Assembly: GCA_964401455.1 (NCBI GenBank)
Contig: CAYNYI010000033.1
Location: forward strand, 1-27,846
Source: CAYNYI01 sp964401455
Lineage (GTDB): Bacteria; Fibrobacterota; OXYB2-FULL-49-7; CAYNYI01
Direction of reading: 5' to 3'
DNA length: 27,846 nucleotides
Position 1 is the first letter of the stretch; each line of letters begins with the position of its first letter. Made by a program: the position numbers and the translations under genes. Positions 17,396 through 25,598 of this stretch are shown piece by piece. The notes beneath the pieces were generated by a model, which was not told where the DNA came from, made no database searches, and worked only from the letters and a program-made list of their open reading frames with translations.

Positions 17396-18826
17396 TCACG
17401 CTTTCAGATTTTCTTTCAAAAGTTTATTGACAAGAGCGGGATTTGCCTTGCCACGGCTTTCTTTCATAACTTGTCCGACGAAAAATCCGATTACTTTTTC
17501 TTTTCCGGCCCGGAACTGTTCTGCCTGATCAGGATTTTCGGCTATAACTTTTTCAACTATGGGAAGAACTGAACCTTCGTCTGATATCTGGACCAGACCC
17601 TTTTTCTCTACTATTTGTTCAGGATTTCCGCCGCTATCCCTCATATCGCGAAAAACTTCCTTGGCTATTTTTCCTGAAATTTTACCACTTTTAACAAGCT
17701 TTATCAATGTCGCGATGCCCGAAGGAGTAATTTTAAGGGCGAAAGGATCATCGATTCCGTCATCTTTCATAACTCTTAGAACCTCGCCCATCATCCAGTT
17801 ACTCATCTGTTTCGCGTCACCGCATTCAGAAAGGCCCTTCTCAAAAAAATCAGCAAGGGGCTTGGAAGAAGTCAATATTTCGGCGTCGTATTCAGGCAGG
17901 CCGTTCTCATCAATTAATCTTTTTTTGCGTTCCCCGGGAAGCTCAGGCATACTGTTCCTTACATTTTCTACGAATTGCTCGTCTATGCGCACAGGGGCCA
18001 GATCGGGATCCGGGAAATATCTGTAGTCGTGGGCCTCCTCTTTGGTTCTCATCGGGTGCGCCATTCCCTCATTCTCATCCCATAAAAGAGTCTGCTGAAC
18101 TATTTTTCTGCCGGAATCCAACAGATCAGATTGTCTCTCTATTTCATATTCAAGGGCCTTTTGGACACCGCTCATGGAATTCATGTTTTTAAGCTCTGTC
18201 TTAGTTCCGAGTTTTTCGCTTCCGACCGGTTTCAGACTGATATTCGCATCACACCTGAAACTGCCTTCTTCCATATTTCCGTCACATATTTCAAGATATT
18301 GAAGAATCCGACGAAGAGAAGACAGATAAAGACGCGCCTCTCCGGGAGTTTTTATGTCAGGCTCGCTGACAATCTCAATAAGAGGTACTCCGCAGCGGTT
18401 TACATCAAAAAGGCTGTTAGCTCCTCTGTCATGAATGAGTTTTCCGGCGTCTTCTTCCATATGTATGCGTGTTATGCCTATTTTTCTCTCCTTTCCCCCT
18501 TCATTTATCATTATATAACCTTCACCACATATCGGAAGCTCATACTGGCTGATTTGGTAACCTTTAGGCAGATCGGGGTAAAAATAGTTTTTTCTTGCGA
18601 AAATACTTTCCTTGTTTATTGAGCAGTTTACGGCAAGCCCCATTCTTACGGCGTATTCTATTACTTTCCTGTTCGGTACAGGGAGTGTTCCAGGCATCCC
18701 GAGACATACCGGACATCCGTGCGAATTCTGTTCCTTGCCGAACGAGGAGGAACATGAACAGAAAATTTTGGTTTCGGTCGTTAACTGGGCATGAACTTCC
18801 AGTCCGATGACAACATCGTATTTCAT
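17396..18826 (-). CDS. gatB: Aspartyl/glutamyl-tRNA(Asn/Gln) amidotransferase subunit B
   Basis: Subunit B of GatCAB, which recognises Glu-tRNA(Gln) or Asp-tRNA(Asn), activates the misacylated amino acid, and passes it to ammonia from GatA. The 476-residue protein starts DVVIGLEVHAQL and carries zinc ligands C23, C25, C38 and C41 (CPVCLG). It also has GVPLIEIVSEPD, the phosphate-loop region RCDANISL, and a C-terminal GatB/YqeY tail. ATG 18826 was preferred over an upstream start at 18856 because AAAGGAT lies 4 nt before it and the family begins there. gatA and gatC are absent from the window. It heads a minus-strand operon and faces the unrecognised gene at 18965 across 138 bp. Confidence 0.97.
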   Translation of the reverse strand: MKYDVVIGLEVHAQLTTETKIFCSCSSSFGKEQNSHGCPVCLGMPGTLPVPNRKVIEYAVRMGLAVNCSINKESIFARKNYFYPDLPKGYQISQYELPICGEGYIMINEGGKERKIGITRIHMEEDAGKLIHDRGANSLFDVNRCGVPLIEIVSEPDIKTPGEARLYLSSLRRILQYLEICDGNMEEGSFRCDANISLKPVGSEKLGTKTELKNMNSMSGVQKALEYEIERQSDLLDSGRKIVQQTLLWDENEGMAHPMRTKEEAHDYRYFPDPDLAPVRIDEQFVENVRNSMPELPGERKKRLIDENGLPEYDAEILTSSKPLADFFEKGLSECGDAKQMSNWMMGEVLRVMKDDGIDDPFALKITPSGIATLIKLVKSGKISGKIAKEVFRDMRDSGGNPEQIVEKKGLVQISDEGSVLPIVEKVIAENPDQAEQFRAGKEKVIGFFVGQVMKESRGKANPALVNKLLKENLKA

Positions 18827-18850
18827 TTTATCCTTTCGGGCATAAAAGAC

Positions 18851-18879
18851 TTGCAAACACGTGTAAAATAAAATATTAT
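18851..18879 (+). promoter_or_regulatory. Candidate sigma-70 promoter for the 18965 gene
   Basis: TTGCAA (18851-18856) and TATTAT (18874-18879) are separated by 17 bp, giving a predicted start near 18886 and a leader of about 80 nt before ATG 18965. An 8-bp palindrome ACACGTGT (18857-18864) lies in the spacer. Facing it on the minus strand, TATAAT (18880-18875) and TTGACC (18894-18889) could serve gatB, though they are not correctly spaced as a pair. Confidence 0.35.
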
Positions 18880-18899
18880 ATTACTGCCGGTCAAAACAG

Positions 18900-18913
18900 C
18901 ATGCTTACGCATG
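18900..18913. promoter_or_regulatory. Inverted repeat CATGC-N4-GCATG, possible operator
   Basis: Perfect 5-bp arms with a TTAC loop, extendable to seven pairs if G-U is allowed in RNA. It lies in the divergent gatB/18965 intergenic region, in the predicted 5' leader of the plus-strand gene and near where a -35 box for the minus-strand TATAAT would sit. It could be an operator or a short hairpin. Arms this short also arise by chance. Confidence 0.3.
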
Positions 18914-18964
18914 TTAATATAAATACTCGGCCCGAATATTCTCAAGTTTTAAATAAGGTAAAAA

Positions 18965-19822
18965 ATGTACTTGATCCAGAAAAAAGGCGACTCTAAAAAT
19001 CTATACGGAAGAATTACTGTCTATGCACAGATCAACCCGGACGCCGACACAACAGGTGTACCGCGCCAAATACTCGACGCGATCTCAAACGGTATTATCG
19101 CCGCGCAGGGCGATTACAGAAAAGCGAGAAACCTGACGCAATTTTTAAAAGAAGAACTTGGACTTTCTTTTGAGGCCGGAATTGAGGAACTCATAAAACA
19201 GGCCGGAGATTCCGGAGGAATAGAATCCGCTATAGACCCGGCTCTTCTGAAGGACAGGCTCAAAAACATGAAAAAGATGGAGGATTTCATCCCCACTCCT
19301 GCCAAAATAGTCCTCTTTGATAATGAAGAAAATCTTATGCAGGAAGAAGGAGATATTTTTTATGTAGGATCTTTTAACAATGCAGGTAATGCCAACCTGG
19401 CTGTAAACGCCCTTCCTATTCTATATCAGGCGCAATTCAAAGAACAGCATCAAAACCATATTATGAAGGAAATAAATTCTCTTCTCATGCAGGCCGAAGA
19501 ATCCGCTCTTTCAAGAGACAATTTCAGGCAGCATAGCGAAGACCTCGCAAAAACAATCCTCTCGGAATATATACCAAAACTTGTTTATTCTGCTCAGACC
19601 GGCGTAGGTTTTGAGGAGGCAGCGGACAATTTCAGGGATTTTATGGGCGGTTATAAATATATGGACGACATAGAGAAAATAATAGAATACTCAAGAGATA
19701 TGAGCTCTTCAAAAAATGAGATGCTCGCCGAACTATACACCAGAAAAGCGGATGCTTTCCTCAAAGAAGATTTTGCCAAAGTCCAGGAAATCATAAATAA
19801 CATCGAAGAAATTGAGAACTAG
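18965..19822 (+). CDS. Hypothetical cytosolic protein, unrecognised family
   Basis: A 285-residue protein with no signal peptide or membrane segment, which I cannot assign. The N-terminus looks like a beta hairpin (YLIQKKGDSKNLYGRITVYA). Residues 30-105 are helical. A middle portion around AKIVLFDNEENLMQEEGDIF and YVGSFNNAGNANLAVNALPI (about 113-153) looks like a small alpha/beta unit. The C-terminal 120 residues are helical and acidic, ending EIINNIEEIEN. It is transcribed alone, with AAGG 6 nt before the ATG and a plausible promoter at 18851-18879. Its stop TAG shares the palindrome CTAG with the stop of the convergent oppC-like gene. Codon use looks like its neighbours, so I see no sign of recent transfer. 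Confidence 0.8.
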   Translation: MYLIQKKGDSKNLYGRITVYAQINPDADTTGVPRQILDAISNGIIAAQGDYRKARNLTQFLKEELGLSFEAGIEELIKQAGDSGGIESAIDPALLKDRLKNMKKMEDFIPTPAKIVLFDNEENLMQEEGDIFYVGSFNNAGNANLAVNALPILYQAQFKEQHQNHIMKEINSLLMQAEESALSRDNFRQHSEDLAKTILSEYIPKLVYSAQTGVGFEEAADNFRDFMGGYKYMDDIEKIIEYSRDMSSSKNEMLAELYTRKADAFLKEDFAKVQEIINNIEEIEN

Positions 19823-20682
19823 TCCGATCGTCCCGGATCAATCGCGTCCCTTAAGCCGTCGCCCAAAAAATTCATAGCGAGAAAAGCGGCACCGATAAAA
19901 ATACACGGGAACAAAATCAACCACCAATGTGTCTGAATCGGATTAACAGAGCCTACTGACTCCGAAAGTATGGCGCCCCAGCTGTGTTCCTGTCCCCGAA
20001 CTGTAAGTCCTAGAAAACTCAGGAAAGCTTCCTGTAGCATCACGCGCGGCACGGTAAGTGTGGCATAAACAATAACTACAGGAAGGATATTCGGAAGAAT
20101 ATGATTCACCATTATCCTAAGATCAGATGCACCTTCGGCCTTTGCCCCTTCAACAAAATCCATTTTCCGGACAGAGAGCGTATGTCCGCGAACAACTACC
20201 GCTACAGGGAGCCAGGTTGTCAAGCCCAGAGCGGCAAAAAGGACGAATATGCTCCTGCTGAAAAATACGAGCAGGAGTATGACAAAAAACATGAAAGGCA
20301 GACCAAAAAGTACATCGACTATACGCATCATTGCTTCATCAGTGCGGCCTCCTTTATAACCGGCTGTCATTCCATAAACCAGACCTACGCTGATACTTAT
20401 AAAAGTAGCAGTTATTCCGACCAGAAAAGAAATTCTGGCGCCCGCTATCATCCGGATAAAGACATCCCGTCCTAAACCGTCGGTACCGAATAATGCGGTC
20501 ACCGAAGGTGAAGCAAAAGTATTGGTTAAATTCTGGGAATCCGGATTAATACCGTAAATATGGGCCGCCGCGGTAAAAACAGCCGCGGACGCGATCATCA
20601 AAGCTGAAACAAGCGCCATTTTATTTTTCAAAAACCTCTTAAGGGGCCTGTTCGCAGAAACGGCATTGCCTTTATTTACCAT
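19819..20682 (-). CDS. oppC: Oligopeptide-type ABC transporter permease (OppC-like)
   Basis: Inner-membrane permease of the peptide/nickel ABC import family, 287 residues. It has an N-terminal OppC_N segment (LKRFLKNKMALVSALMI, then a transmembrane helix), a periplasmic stretch with FGTDGLGRDVFIRMI, and several further transmembrane helices. The cytoplasmic EAA loop reads FVEGAKAEGASDLRIMVNHI, the contact for the ATPase. ATG 20682 is preferred, with GAGG 7 nt upstream, over a TTG at 20700. It overlaps the oppB-like gene by 11 nt and forms the last gene of the ppx-opp run. No OppD or OppF ATPase follows; the next gene converges on it. Substrate not determinable. Confidence 0.95.
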   Translation of the reverse strand: MVNKGNAVSANRPLKRFLKNKMALVSALMIASAAVFTAAAHIYGINPDSQNLTNTFASPSVTALFGTDGLGRDVFIRMIAGARISFLVGITATFISISVGLVYGMTAGYKGGRTDEAMMRIVDVLFGLPFMFFVILLLVFFSRSIFVLFAALGLTTWLPVAVVVRGHTLSVRKMDFVEGAKAEGASDLRIMVNHILPNILPVVIVYATLTVPRVMLQEAFLSFLGLTVRGQEHSWGAILSESVGSVNPIQTHWWLILFPCIFIGAAFLAMNFLGDGLRDAIDPGRSD

Positions 20683-21592
20683 ACTCCAGCCTCGGATCAA
20701 ACCACACCCTGAAAACGTCCATTATGAGATTAAATACTATCAGAAAAAAAGTATAAACAAGCACAGTTCCCATTACCAGGGTGTAGTCTCTGTTTAAAGC
20801 GGCATTAACAAAATGAGCACCCATACCCGGAATTGAAAAAATCTTTTCTACTACAACCGAACCGGTCAAAACAGCTGCGGCGGCGGGACCGAGATAACCA
20901 AGCACCGGCAGAAAAGCCGTCCGAAGAGCGTGTCGAAAAACAATCCCGTTTTCAGGCACTCCTTTGGCCCTGGCTGTCTTTATATAATCAGCGGACAAAA
21001 CCTCGAGCATGCTTCCCCTGACCATACGCGCAATGTATGCCGTAAAAACGGCGGACAGGGTAATTGCGGGAAGAACAAGATGAGAGAACGATCCCCATCC
21101 GGCAACCGGAAAAATCCTGAGTTGAAAAGAAAAAATAAGGAGCAGAAGGCTTCCGATTACAAAATTTGGTAAAGACACTCCGGCCATAGCGGCAAACATA
21201 GAGAGATAATCTATAATGGAATTTTTGTTGACAGCGGAAATAACCCCGGAAAGCGTACCTGCAAATACCGCAATAAGAAGCGCGCTGATTCCTAAAAAAG
21301 CCGACACCGGAAGAGCCTGCACCATTATCGAATTCACGGACATGTCTCTGTATTTCAAAGACATCCCGAAATCAAAGCGAATAATATTTAAAAGATATCG
21401 AAGATACTGAAACCCGAGCGGTTTATCCAGTCCGTATTTTTTGTTAAGATTTTCCTTTACCTGTTCTGGGACTTCCCTTTCGGCGTCAAAAGGGCCGCCG
21501 GGAACCGAGCGAATCATAAAAAATGAAACAGTCATGACAACCAGCATAGTCGGAACAAAAAGAAAAAGCCGTTTGAGTACATAAATTGTCAT
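20672..21592 (-). CDS. oppB: Oligopeptide-type ABC transporter permease (OppB-like)
   Basis: Inner-membrane permease partner of OppC, 306 residues. The N-terminal helix (YVLKRLFLFVPTMLVVMTVS) and MIRSVPGGPFD are typical of OppB. The EAA loop is ADYIKTARAKGVPENGIVFR. The C-terminus carries FSIPGMGAHFVNAALNRDYT, a hallmark of the family, plus about six transmembrane helices. It begins 11 nt after the oppA-like stop, with a modest GGGA site, and overlaps oppC. The full-length, intact permease pair implies that an ATPase encoded elsewhere serves it. Confidence 0.96.
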   Translation of the reverse strand: MTIYVLKRLFLFVPTMLVVMTVSFFMIRSVPGGPFDAEREVPEQVKENLNKKYGLDKPLGFQYLRYLLNIIRFDFGMSLKYRDMSVNSIMVQALPVSAFLGISALLIAVFAGTLSGVISAVNKNSIIDYLSMFAAMAGVSLPNFVIGSLLLLIFSFQLRIFPVAGWGSFSHLVLPAITLSAVFTAYIARMVRGSMLEVLSADYIKTARAKGVPENGIVFRHALRTAFLPVLGYLGPAAAAVLTGSVVVEKIFSIPGMGAHFVNAALNRDYTLVMGTVLVYTFFLIVFNLIMDVFRVWFDPRLEYGK

Positions 21593-21603
21593 TTGCTATT
21601 TCC

Positions 21604-23193
21604 CTATTCAATGCTTACATTGTCAAGATAAAAATAATTAATTAGGTTCGAATGCACCCCTTTTATTCTATCTCTGTACATATTTTTAATCACATAAAAA
21701 TAAAGAGGCATAATAACCGCGTCCCGTTTTATCAGTATTTCTTCTGCCTTCTTAAAGATATCCATGCGTTCATCCCCTTCCGGCAATACAGATGCGGATT
21801 CCACAAGAGAATCATAGACAGGATCTTCCCACCCTGTCCGGTTATTGCCCCCTCCTGATACAAACATATCGATAAATGTATTCGGATCGGGGTAATCTCC
21901 TATCCAGGCGCTGCGGCTTATCCGGTATTCCAGCTTTTTCTGAGTATCCAGATATACTTTCCACTCCTGATTTACGGGAACAACTTTTATACCCAAATTC
22001 TTTGATACCATTCCGGCAACGGCCTCTGAAATTTTTTTATGATTTTCGCTGGTATTATATAAAAGTTCGATTTCACCGGGATCTCCGTTATCCTTTATAT
22101 ATTCATCCAGAAGCCTTCTTGCTTCATCAATATTCTTTTTATAACCCTTTACCCCGTTATAACCTTCAAGTCCGGGAGGAACAAGAGAGTGGGCCGGCTT
22201 CTCACCCGCTCCGGTTATGTTTTCCGTAATAGCGGCGCGGTCTACCGCCATACAGAAAGCCTTTCTGAGCCTTACATCGTCAAAAGGCGGCTTTGTAACA
22301 TTAAATCTGTAAAAATAAACACCCAGATAAGGAGCAATATGACAGTCCTTTCTATCTTTAACGAAAGGAATGACCGAGACCGGTATGTCGAATATTATAT
22401 CCGCTCCCCCTGTTTCATATATATTAAAACAGGTGTTGATATTTTCAACAATAAGCGCATCCACGGTTTGTAGGTTTCCGGTTCCCTTTCGGAAGTAATT
22501 ATTTCTGCGAAGCCGGATTTTTCTTAGAAAATGATGCTCAGTTATTTTGTAAGGACCGTTTGAAACTATATTTTCGGGCCGCGTCCAGAGATCGCCGTGC
22601 TCCGATACCGATTTGCGCGGTACCGGAAAAAGTGTAACAAAACTAGTCAGCATAAGGAAATACGGTGTCGGGTTTTCCAGACTCACTTCCAGGACTGAAT
22701 CTCCAACGGCTTTAACACCTACCTTTGAAAAATCTTTTATTTTCCCGGCATTAAATTCTTCCGCGTTTTTAATGCAGTAAAGCTGATAAGCATAATCCGC
22801 TCCGGTGGAAGGATCAAGTGCCCGGCGCCAGGAATATTCAAAATCCTCAGCTGTAACGAGTGCTCCATCCGACCAGCGACATGTATCCATTAAAAAAATG
22901 TACTTTTTTCCATTATCAGAAACCGTCCACGAACGGGCACAGCCCGGGAGCGGATTTAAATTCCGGGGATCATAGCGTGTCAACCCCTGAAAGACCTGGT
23001 TAATAAGCCGAATGGATATTGAACCAGTAGCCAACGCAGGGTCAAAAGTCTGTGGTTCGCTGTTAAGAATGAAAGTAAGGTCAGCCTGCTCTTCGGAGAA
23101 AAAATTAACCCAGGCAAGCCCCGAAAACAGAAGAATAAAAAAGCCAGAAAAAATGAACATTCTAATCATAATGATACTCTGCCCTAACGGCAT
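21604..23193 (-). CDS. oppA: Peptide ABC transporter substrate-binding protein (OppA-like)
   Basis: Family 5 solute-binding protein, 529 residues from the ATG at 23193. The N-terminal hydrophobic stretch (FIFSGFFILLFSGLAWV) is a signal peptide or anchor without a lipobox cysteine. The mature part begins LTFILNSEPQTFDPALATGS, followed by LTRYDP, LARSWTVSDNGKKY-like (here CARSWTVSDNGKKY), WSDGALVTAEDFEYSWRRAL, and a C-terminal AWIGDYPDPNTFIDMF. These are classic OppA features. Alternative ATGs at 23169 and 23160 would shorten the leader; I kept 23193 because AAGGAA lies upstream, though 23169 gives a more conventional signal peptide. It overlaps the ppx gene and is followed by oppB and oppC. 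Ligand unknown. Confidence 0.94.
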   Translation of the reverse strand: MPLGQSIIMIRMFIFSGFFILLFSGLAWVNFFSEEQADLTFILNSEPQTFDPALATGSISIRLINQVFQGLTRYDPRNLNPLPGCARSWTVSDNGKKYIFLMDTCRWSDGALVTAEDFEYSWRRALDPSTGADYAYQLYCIKNAEEFNAGKIKDFSKVGVKAVGDSVLEVSLENPTPYFLMLTSFVTLFPVPRKSVSEHGDLWTRPENIVSNGPYKITEHHFLRKIRLRRNNYFRKGTGNLQTVDALIVENINTCFNIYETGGADIIFDIPVSVIPFVKDRKDCHIAPYLGVYFYRFNVTKPPFDDVRLRKAFCMAVDRAAITENITGAGEKPAHSLVPPGLEGYNGVKGYKKNIDEARRLLDEYIKDNGDPGEIELLYNTSENHKKISEAVAGMVSKNLGIKVVPVNQEWKVYLDTQKKLEYRISRSAWIGDYPDPNTFIDMFVSGGGNNRTGWEDPVYDSLVESASVLPEGDERMDIFKKAEEILIKRDAVIMPLYFYVIKNMYRDRIKGVHSNLINYFYLDNVSIE

Positions 23194-24091
23194 TAAGCCT
23201 GTTCCTTAAAATACCTATTCGGAGTCCGGATTCCGAAACTATTACGTCCCCCCCTGTAAGACCGAGTAAAGTCTCCGCAATAATCAGCCCACCTATTATC
23301 GAATCAGACCTTTCCGGATGAAGTCCGGTAATCTCCTTTCTGGCAAAACGGGGCATATTGTTCAACTTTTCAATCCACTTCCTGAGGATGGCGGAAGATA
23401 TTCGAAAACCTTGAACAGATCCCGGGTAAAAATAAGAAAGCTCTTTCTCCATCATGGCAATTGACGTAAAAACGCCTCCTATTCCGAGGGCAGCCCCATT
23501 TATAAGTTCAGAGACTCCGCAAATGTCAGAGAGCGTATTTCTCATTGCGGGGCCAATTCGGTAACGACCTTTCTCATTCATGAACTTTTTCATAATTTTC
23601 AGAGCACCCGTAGAAAAACTTTCTGATATAGCCGGAGCATATTCGGAGGATTTCCCGACCATGACTTCAACACTTCCTCCCCCCAAATCTACAACTGATA
23701 ATTCCTCATCGTGAGAAAAAGCCGCGGCACCCGAAAAACTGAACTCCGCTTCCTCTTGACCGCTGATAACCCTGGCTCCGATTCCGGTGCAACGGAAAAT
23801 TTCATCCAGGACATCGTCGCTATTTGTAATTTCTCTGCCCGGGCTTGTAATTACGGCATCTAAAATCACAGTATCAGCGGGATCCAGCCTGGATTTTAGA
23901 GAGTTGATAACATCGATGCAAAATTCGAAACGCTCTCCACGTAGTTTTTTTTCATCGTCAATCCCTTCGGACAAACGCGTTATTTCCTGGAACTGATCTG
24001 TAATTTTGAGTACATCTCCATCAGTTTTAGCGACTGTAAGGATCAATGAATTGGAACCTATATCAAAAACCGCATAACTTTTTTTTTCCAT
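23162..24091 (-). CDS. Ppx/GppA-family phosphatase (exopolyphosphatase or pppGpp phosphatase)
   Basis: A 309-residue single-module ASKHA-fold phosphatase that hydrolyses polyphosphate ends or pppGpp. The phosphate-1 loop FDIGSNSLIL starts at residue 9, the second loop VVDLGGGSVEV spans 133-143, and ISGQEEAEFSF (109-119) supplies the likely catalytic glutamate. The HD-like C-terminal domain of longer Ppx proteins is absent, as in many short homologs. I chose ATG 24091; the longer frame starts with TTG at 24112. Its 3' end overlaps oppA, so a phosphate/alarmone enzyme leads a peptide-import operon. Polyphosphate versus pppGpp specificity cannot be separated here. Confidence 0.93.
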   Translation of the reverse strand: MEKKSYAVFDIGSNSLILTVAKTDGDVLKITDQFQEITRLSEGIDDEKKLRGERFEFCIDVINSLKSRLDPADTVILDAVITSPGREITNSDDVLDEIFRCTGIGARVISGQEEAEFSFSGAAAFSHDEELSVVDLGGGSVEVMVGKSSEYAPAISESFSTGALKIMKKFMNEKGRYRIGPAMRNTLSDICGVSELINGAALGIGGVFTSIAMMEKELSYFYPGSVQGFRISSAILRKWIEKLNNMPRFARKEITGLHPERSDSIIGGLIIAETLLGLTGGDVIVSESGLRIGILRNRLNAVRAEYHYD

Positions 24092-24160
24092 TACAGTTAA
24101 TATAACTATCAATCCGCAAAACTTCCGAATAAAAAACTTTCAAACCGAATAAGCAATACT

Positions 24161-24166
24161 TATATT
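24161..24166 (+). promoter_or_regulatory. Possible -10 box giving a leaderless transcript
   Basis: TATATT ends 7 nt before ATG 24174, so transcription from it would start at or next to the start codon. No Shine-Dalgarno sequence precedes this gene. A TTTCAA at 24138-24143 is a poor -35 at 17 bp. Speculative. Confidence 0.2.
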
Positions 24167-24173
24167 CCCTATA

Positions 24174-25598
24174 ATGTTTTTTACTTTTATACTTTTATCC
24201 CTTGCTGCCAATCCGTTTGCGGCAATTGTAATTACAGAGGTAATGGCTAATCCTGCCGGAGGGGCCTCTGATATACCCGGAGATGACTCAAACGAGTATA
24301 TTGAGTTCTATAACAATTCCAAGGACACTGTCGACCTTTCAGAATACACCTTTACCGACGGAGACGCCAAAGATGTTTTCAGTCCATGTACCGACACGTG
24401 CGCAAATACCATTTCCGGAACACTCCTTCTGCCTCCTGCAACATTCTGCATTGTACTTGACCCGGAGTATTTTTCACCGGATAACAACCGCCCTTATCGC
24501 TTTGCGGAGAAAACAATGATAGTAACCTCAGGAAACACTACGCTTGGCGACGGTCTTTCAAACGTGGATCCGGTAACCCTGTTTCACCGGAAAGACGGAA
24601 TATACATATATGAAGATTCCTACGGAACCCCTGTATTATCAAACAATTATGAAAATTGTGATGATGACGGTGCCGATGGGATACCATTTGCTCCGCCCGC
24701 GGAGAATCTTTCAGTTGAAAGAATATGCATCGACAGCGCTGACCGGGAAAATAACTGGACCATCTCGCCACCGGGCGGCACTCCGGGATTTTTGTCTGAA
24801 CCTCCGAAAATATCAGTTAGCGGCGTAAGGATTAATGAAATAATGTATTATACTAATTCGGGCTGCCCCGAATGGATTGAAATAAAAAATATTTCCGCAA
24901 AACCAACGGATTTATTTTTATGGTCAATAGGAGACGGTGAAGAAAATGAACCGATGTCTCTATCGGGATTCCTTATTGATCCCGGAGAATACGCAGTTAT
25001 CGCTGAAGATACACTTAATTTCAAGAAATGTTATGGATTTTCCGGAGGAAAATTCCTTTTAACCGGCCGTTCTTCCTGGAATTCTCTGCGAAATGACGGA
25101 GATATTATAGTCATAAAAAACCGCGCGGGACTGAGCGAAGACAGTGTGGCATATGAAAGAAAAGCAGGTTTTACAAAAAGGGGCCATTCCTCAGAAAGGA
25201 CATTGCCTACTTCAAAAACCTGGCTTCCGTCAACTGCAGGCGGAACGCCCGGATACCGAAACAGCGTATTCGGAATTTCCCCCTCTGCCTCATATAATAT
25301 TAAAACGGTCCCAAAGAGCGGAGTTTTTTCGCCTGACAGCGACGGATACCGCGATTATATAAAAATTATTATAAAGACACCGACGATTTGCCGAACGACA
25401 TTAACAGTCTTTAATATCAGAGGACGTAAAAAAGCCGAAATCTTTAACGGAGACATCCTCTACAGTCACACCTTAAAATGGGACGGAAAATCTGAAAAAG
25501 GTAAGATATTGCCCCCGGGGCCTTATATTATGCTTGCGGAATTAAGAAAAAAAAACCGAATTAAAAAAATAAAAACGGGATTGCTGATTGCCCCCTGA
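24174..25598 (+). CDS. Secreted lamin-tail-domain protein with FlgD-like C-terminal module
   Basis: A 474-residue exported protein with a short signal peptide (residues 2-17, FFTFILLSLAANPFAA). Two lamin-tail (LTD) domains follow: residues ~18-205 (IVITEVMANPAG, EYIEFYNNSKDTVDLSEY, SPPGGTPG) and ~217-362 (VRINEIMYYTNSG, EWIEIKNISAKPTDL, STAGGTPG). Residues ~383-474 form a FlgD-like Ig module: VFSPDSDGYRDYIKI, LTVFNIRGRK, LKWDGKSEKGKILPPGPYIM. Such C-termini end many T9SS and related FCB cargo proteins. Its stop overlaps the start of the PorV-like gene, and HD-GYP follows, so the three form one unit. LTD domains may bind DNA, sugars or envelope partners; the ligand here is unknown. There is no Shine-Dalgarno sequence. 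Confidence 0.88.
   Translation: MFFTFILLSLAANPFAAIVITEVMANPAGGASDIPGDDSNEYIEFYNNSKDTVDLSEYTFTDGDAKDVFSPCTDTCANTISGTLLLPPATFCIVLDPEYFSPDNNRPYRFAEKTMIVTSGNTTLGDGLSNVDPVTLFHRKDGIYIYEDSYGTPVLSNNYENCDDDGADGIPFAPPAENLSVERICIDSADRENNWTISPPGGTPGFLSEPPKISVSGVRINEIMYYTNSGCPEWIEIKNISAKPTDLFLWSIGDGEENEPMSLSGFLIDPGEYAVIAEDTLNFKKCYGFSGGKFLLTGRSSWNSLRNDGDIIVIKNRAGLSEDSVAYERKAGFTKRGHSSERTLPTSKTWLPSTAGGTPGYRNSVFGISPSASYNIKTVPKSGVFSPDSDGYRDYIKIIIKTPTICRTTLTVFNIRGRKKAEIFNGDILYSHTLKWDGKSEKGKILPPGPYIMLAELRKKNRIKKIKTGLLIAP

Noticed and set aside
20101..21172. Plus-strand frames opposite the oppB/oppC-like genes
   Set aside because: They are shadows of membrane-protein genes on the other strand, with lysine- and proline-rich low-quality translations.
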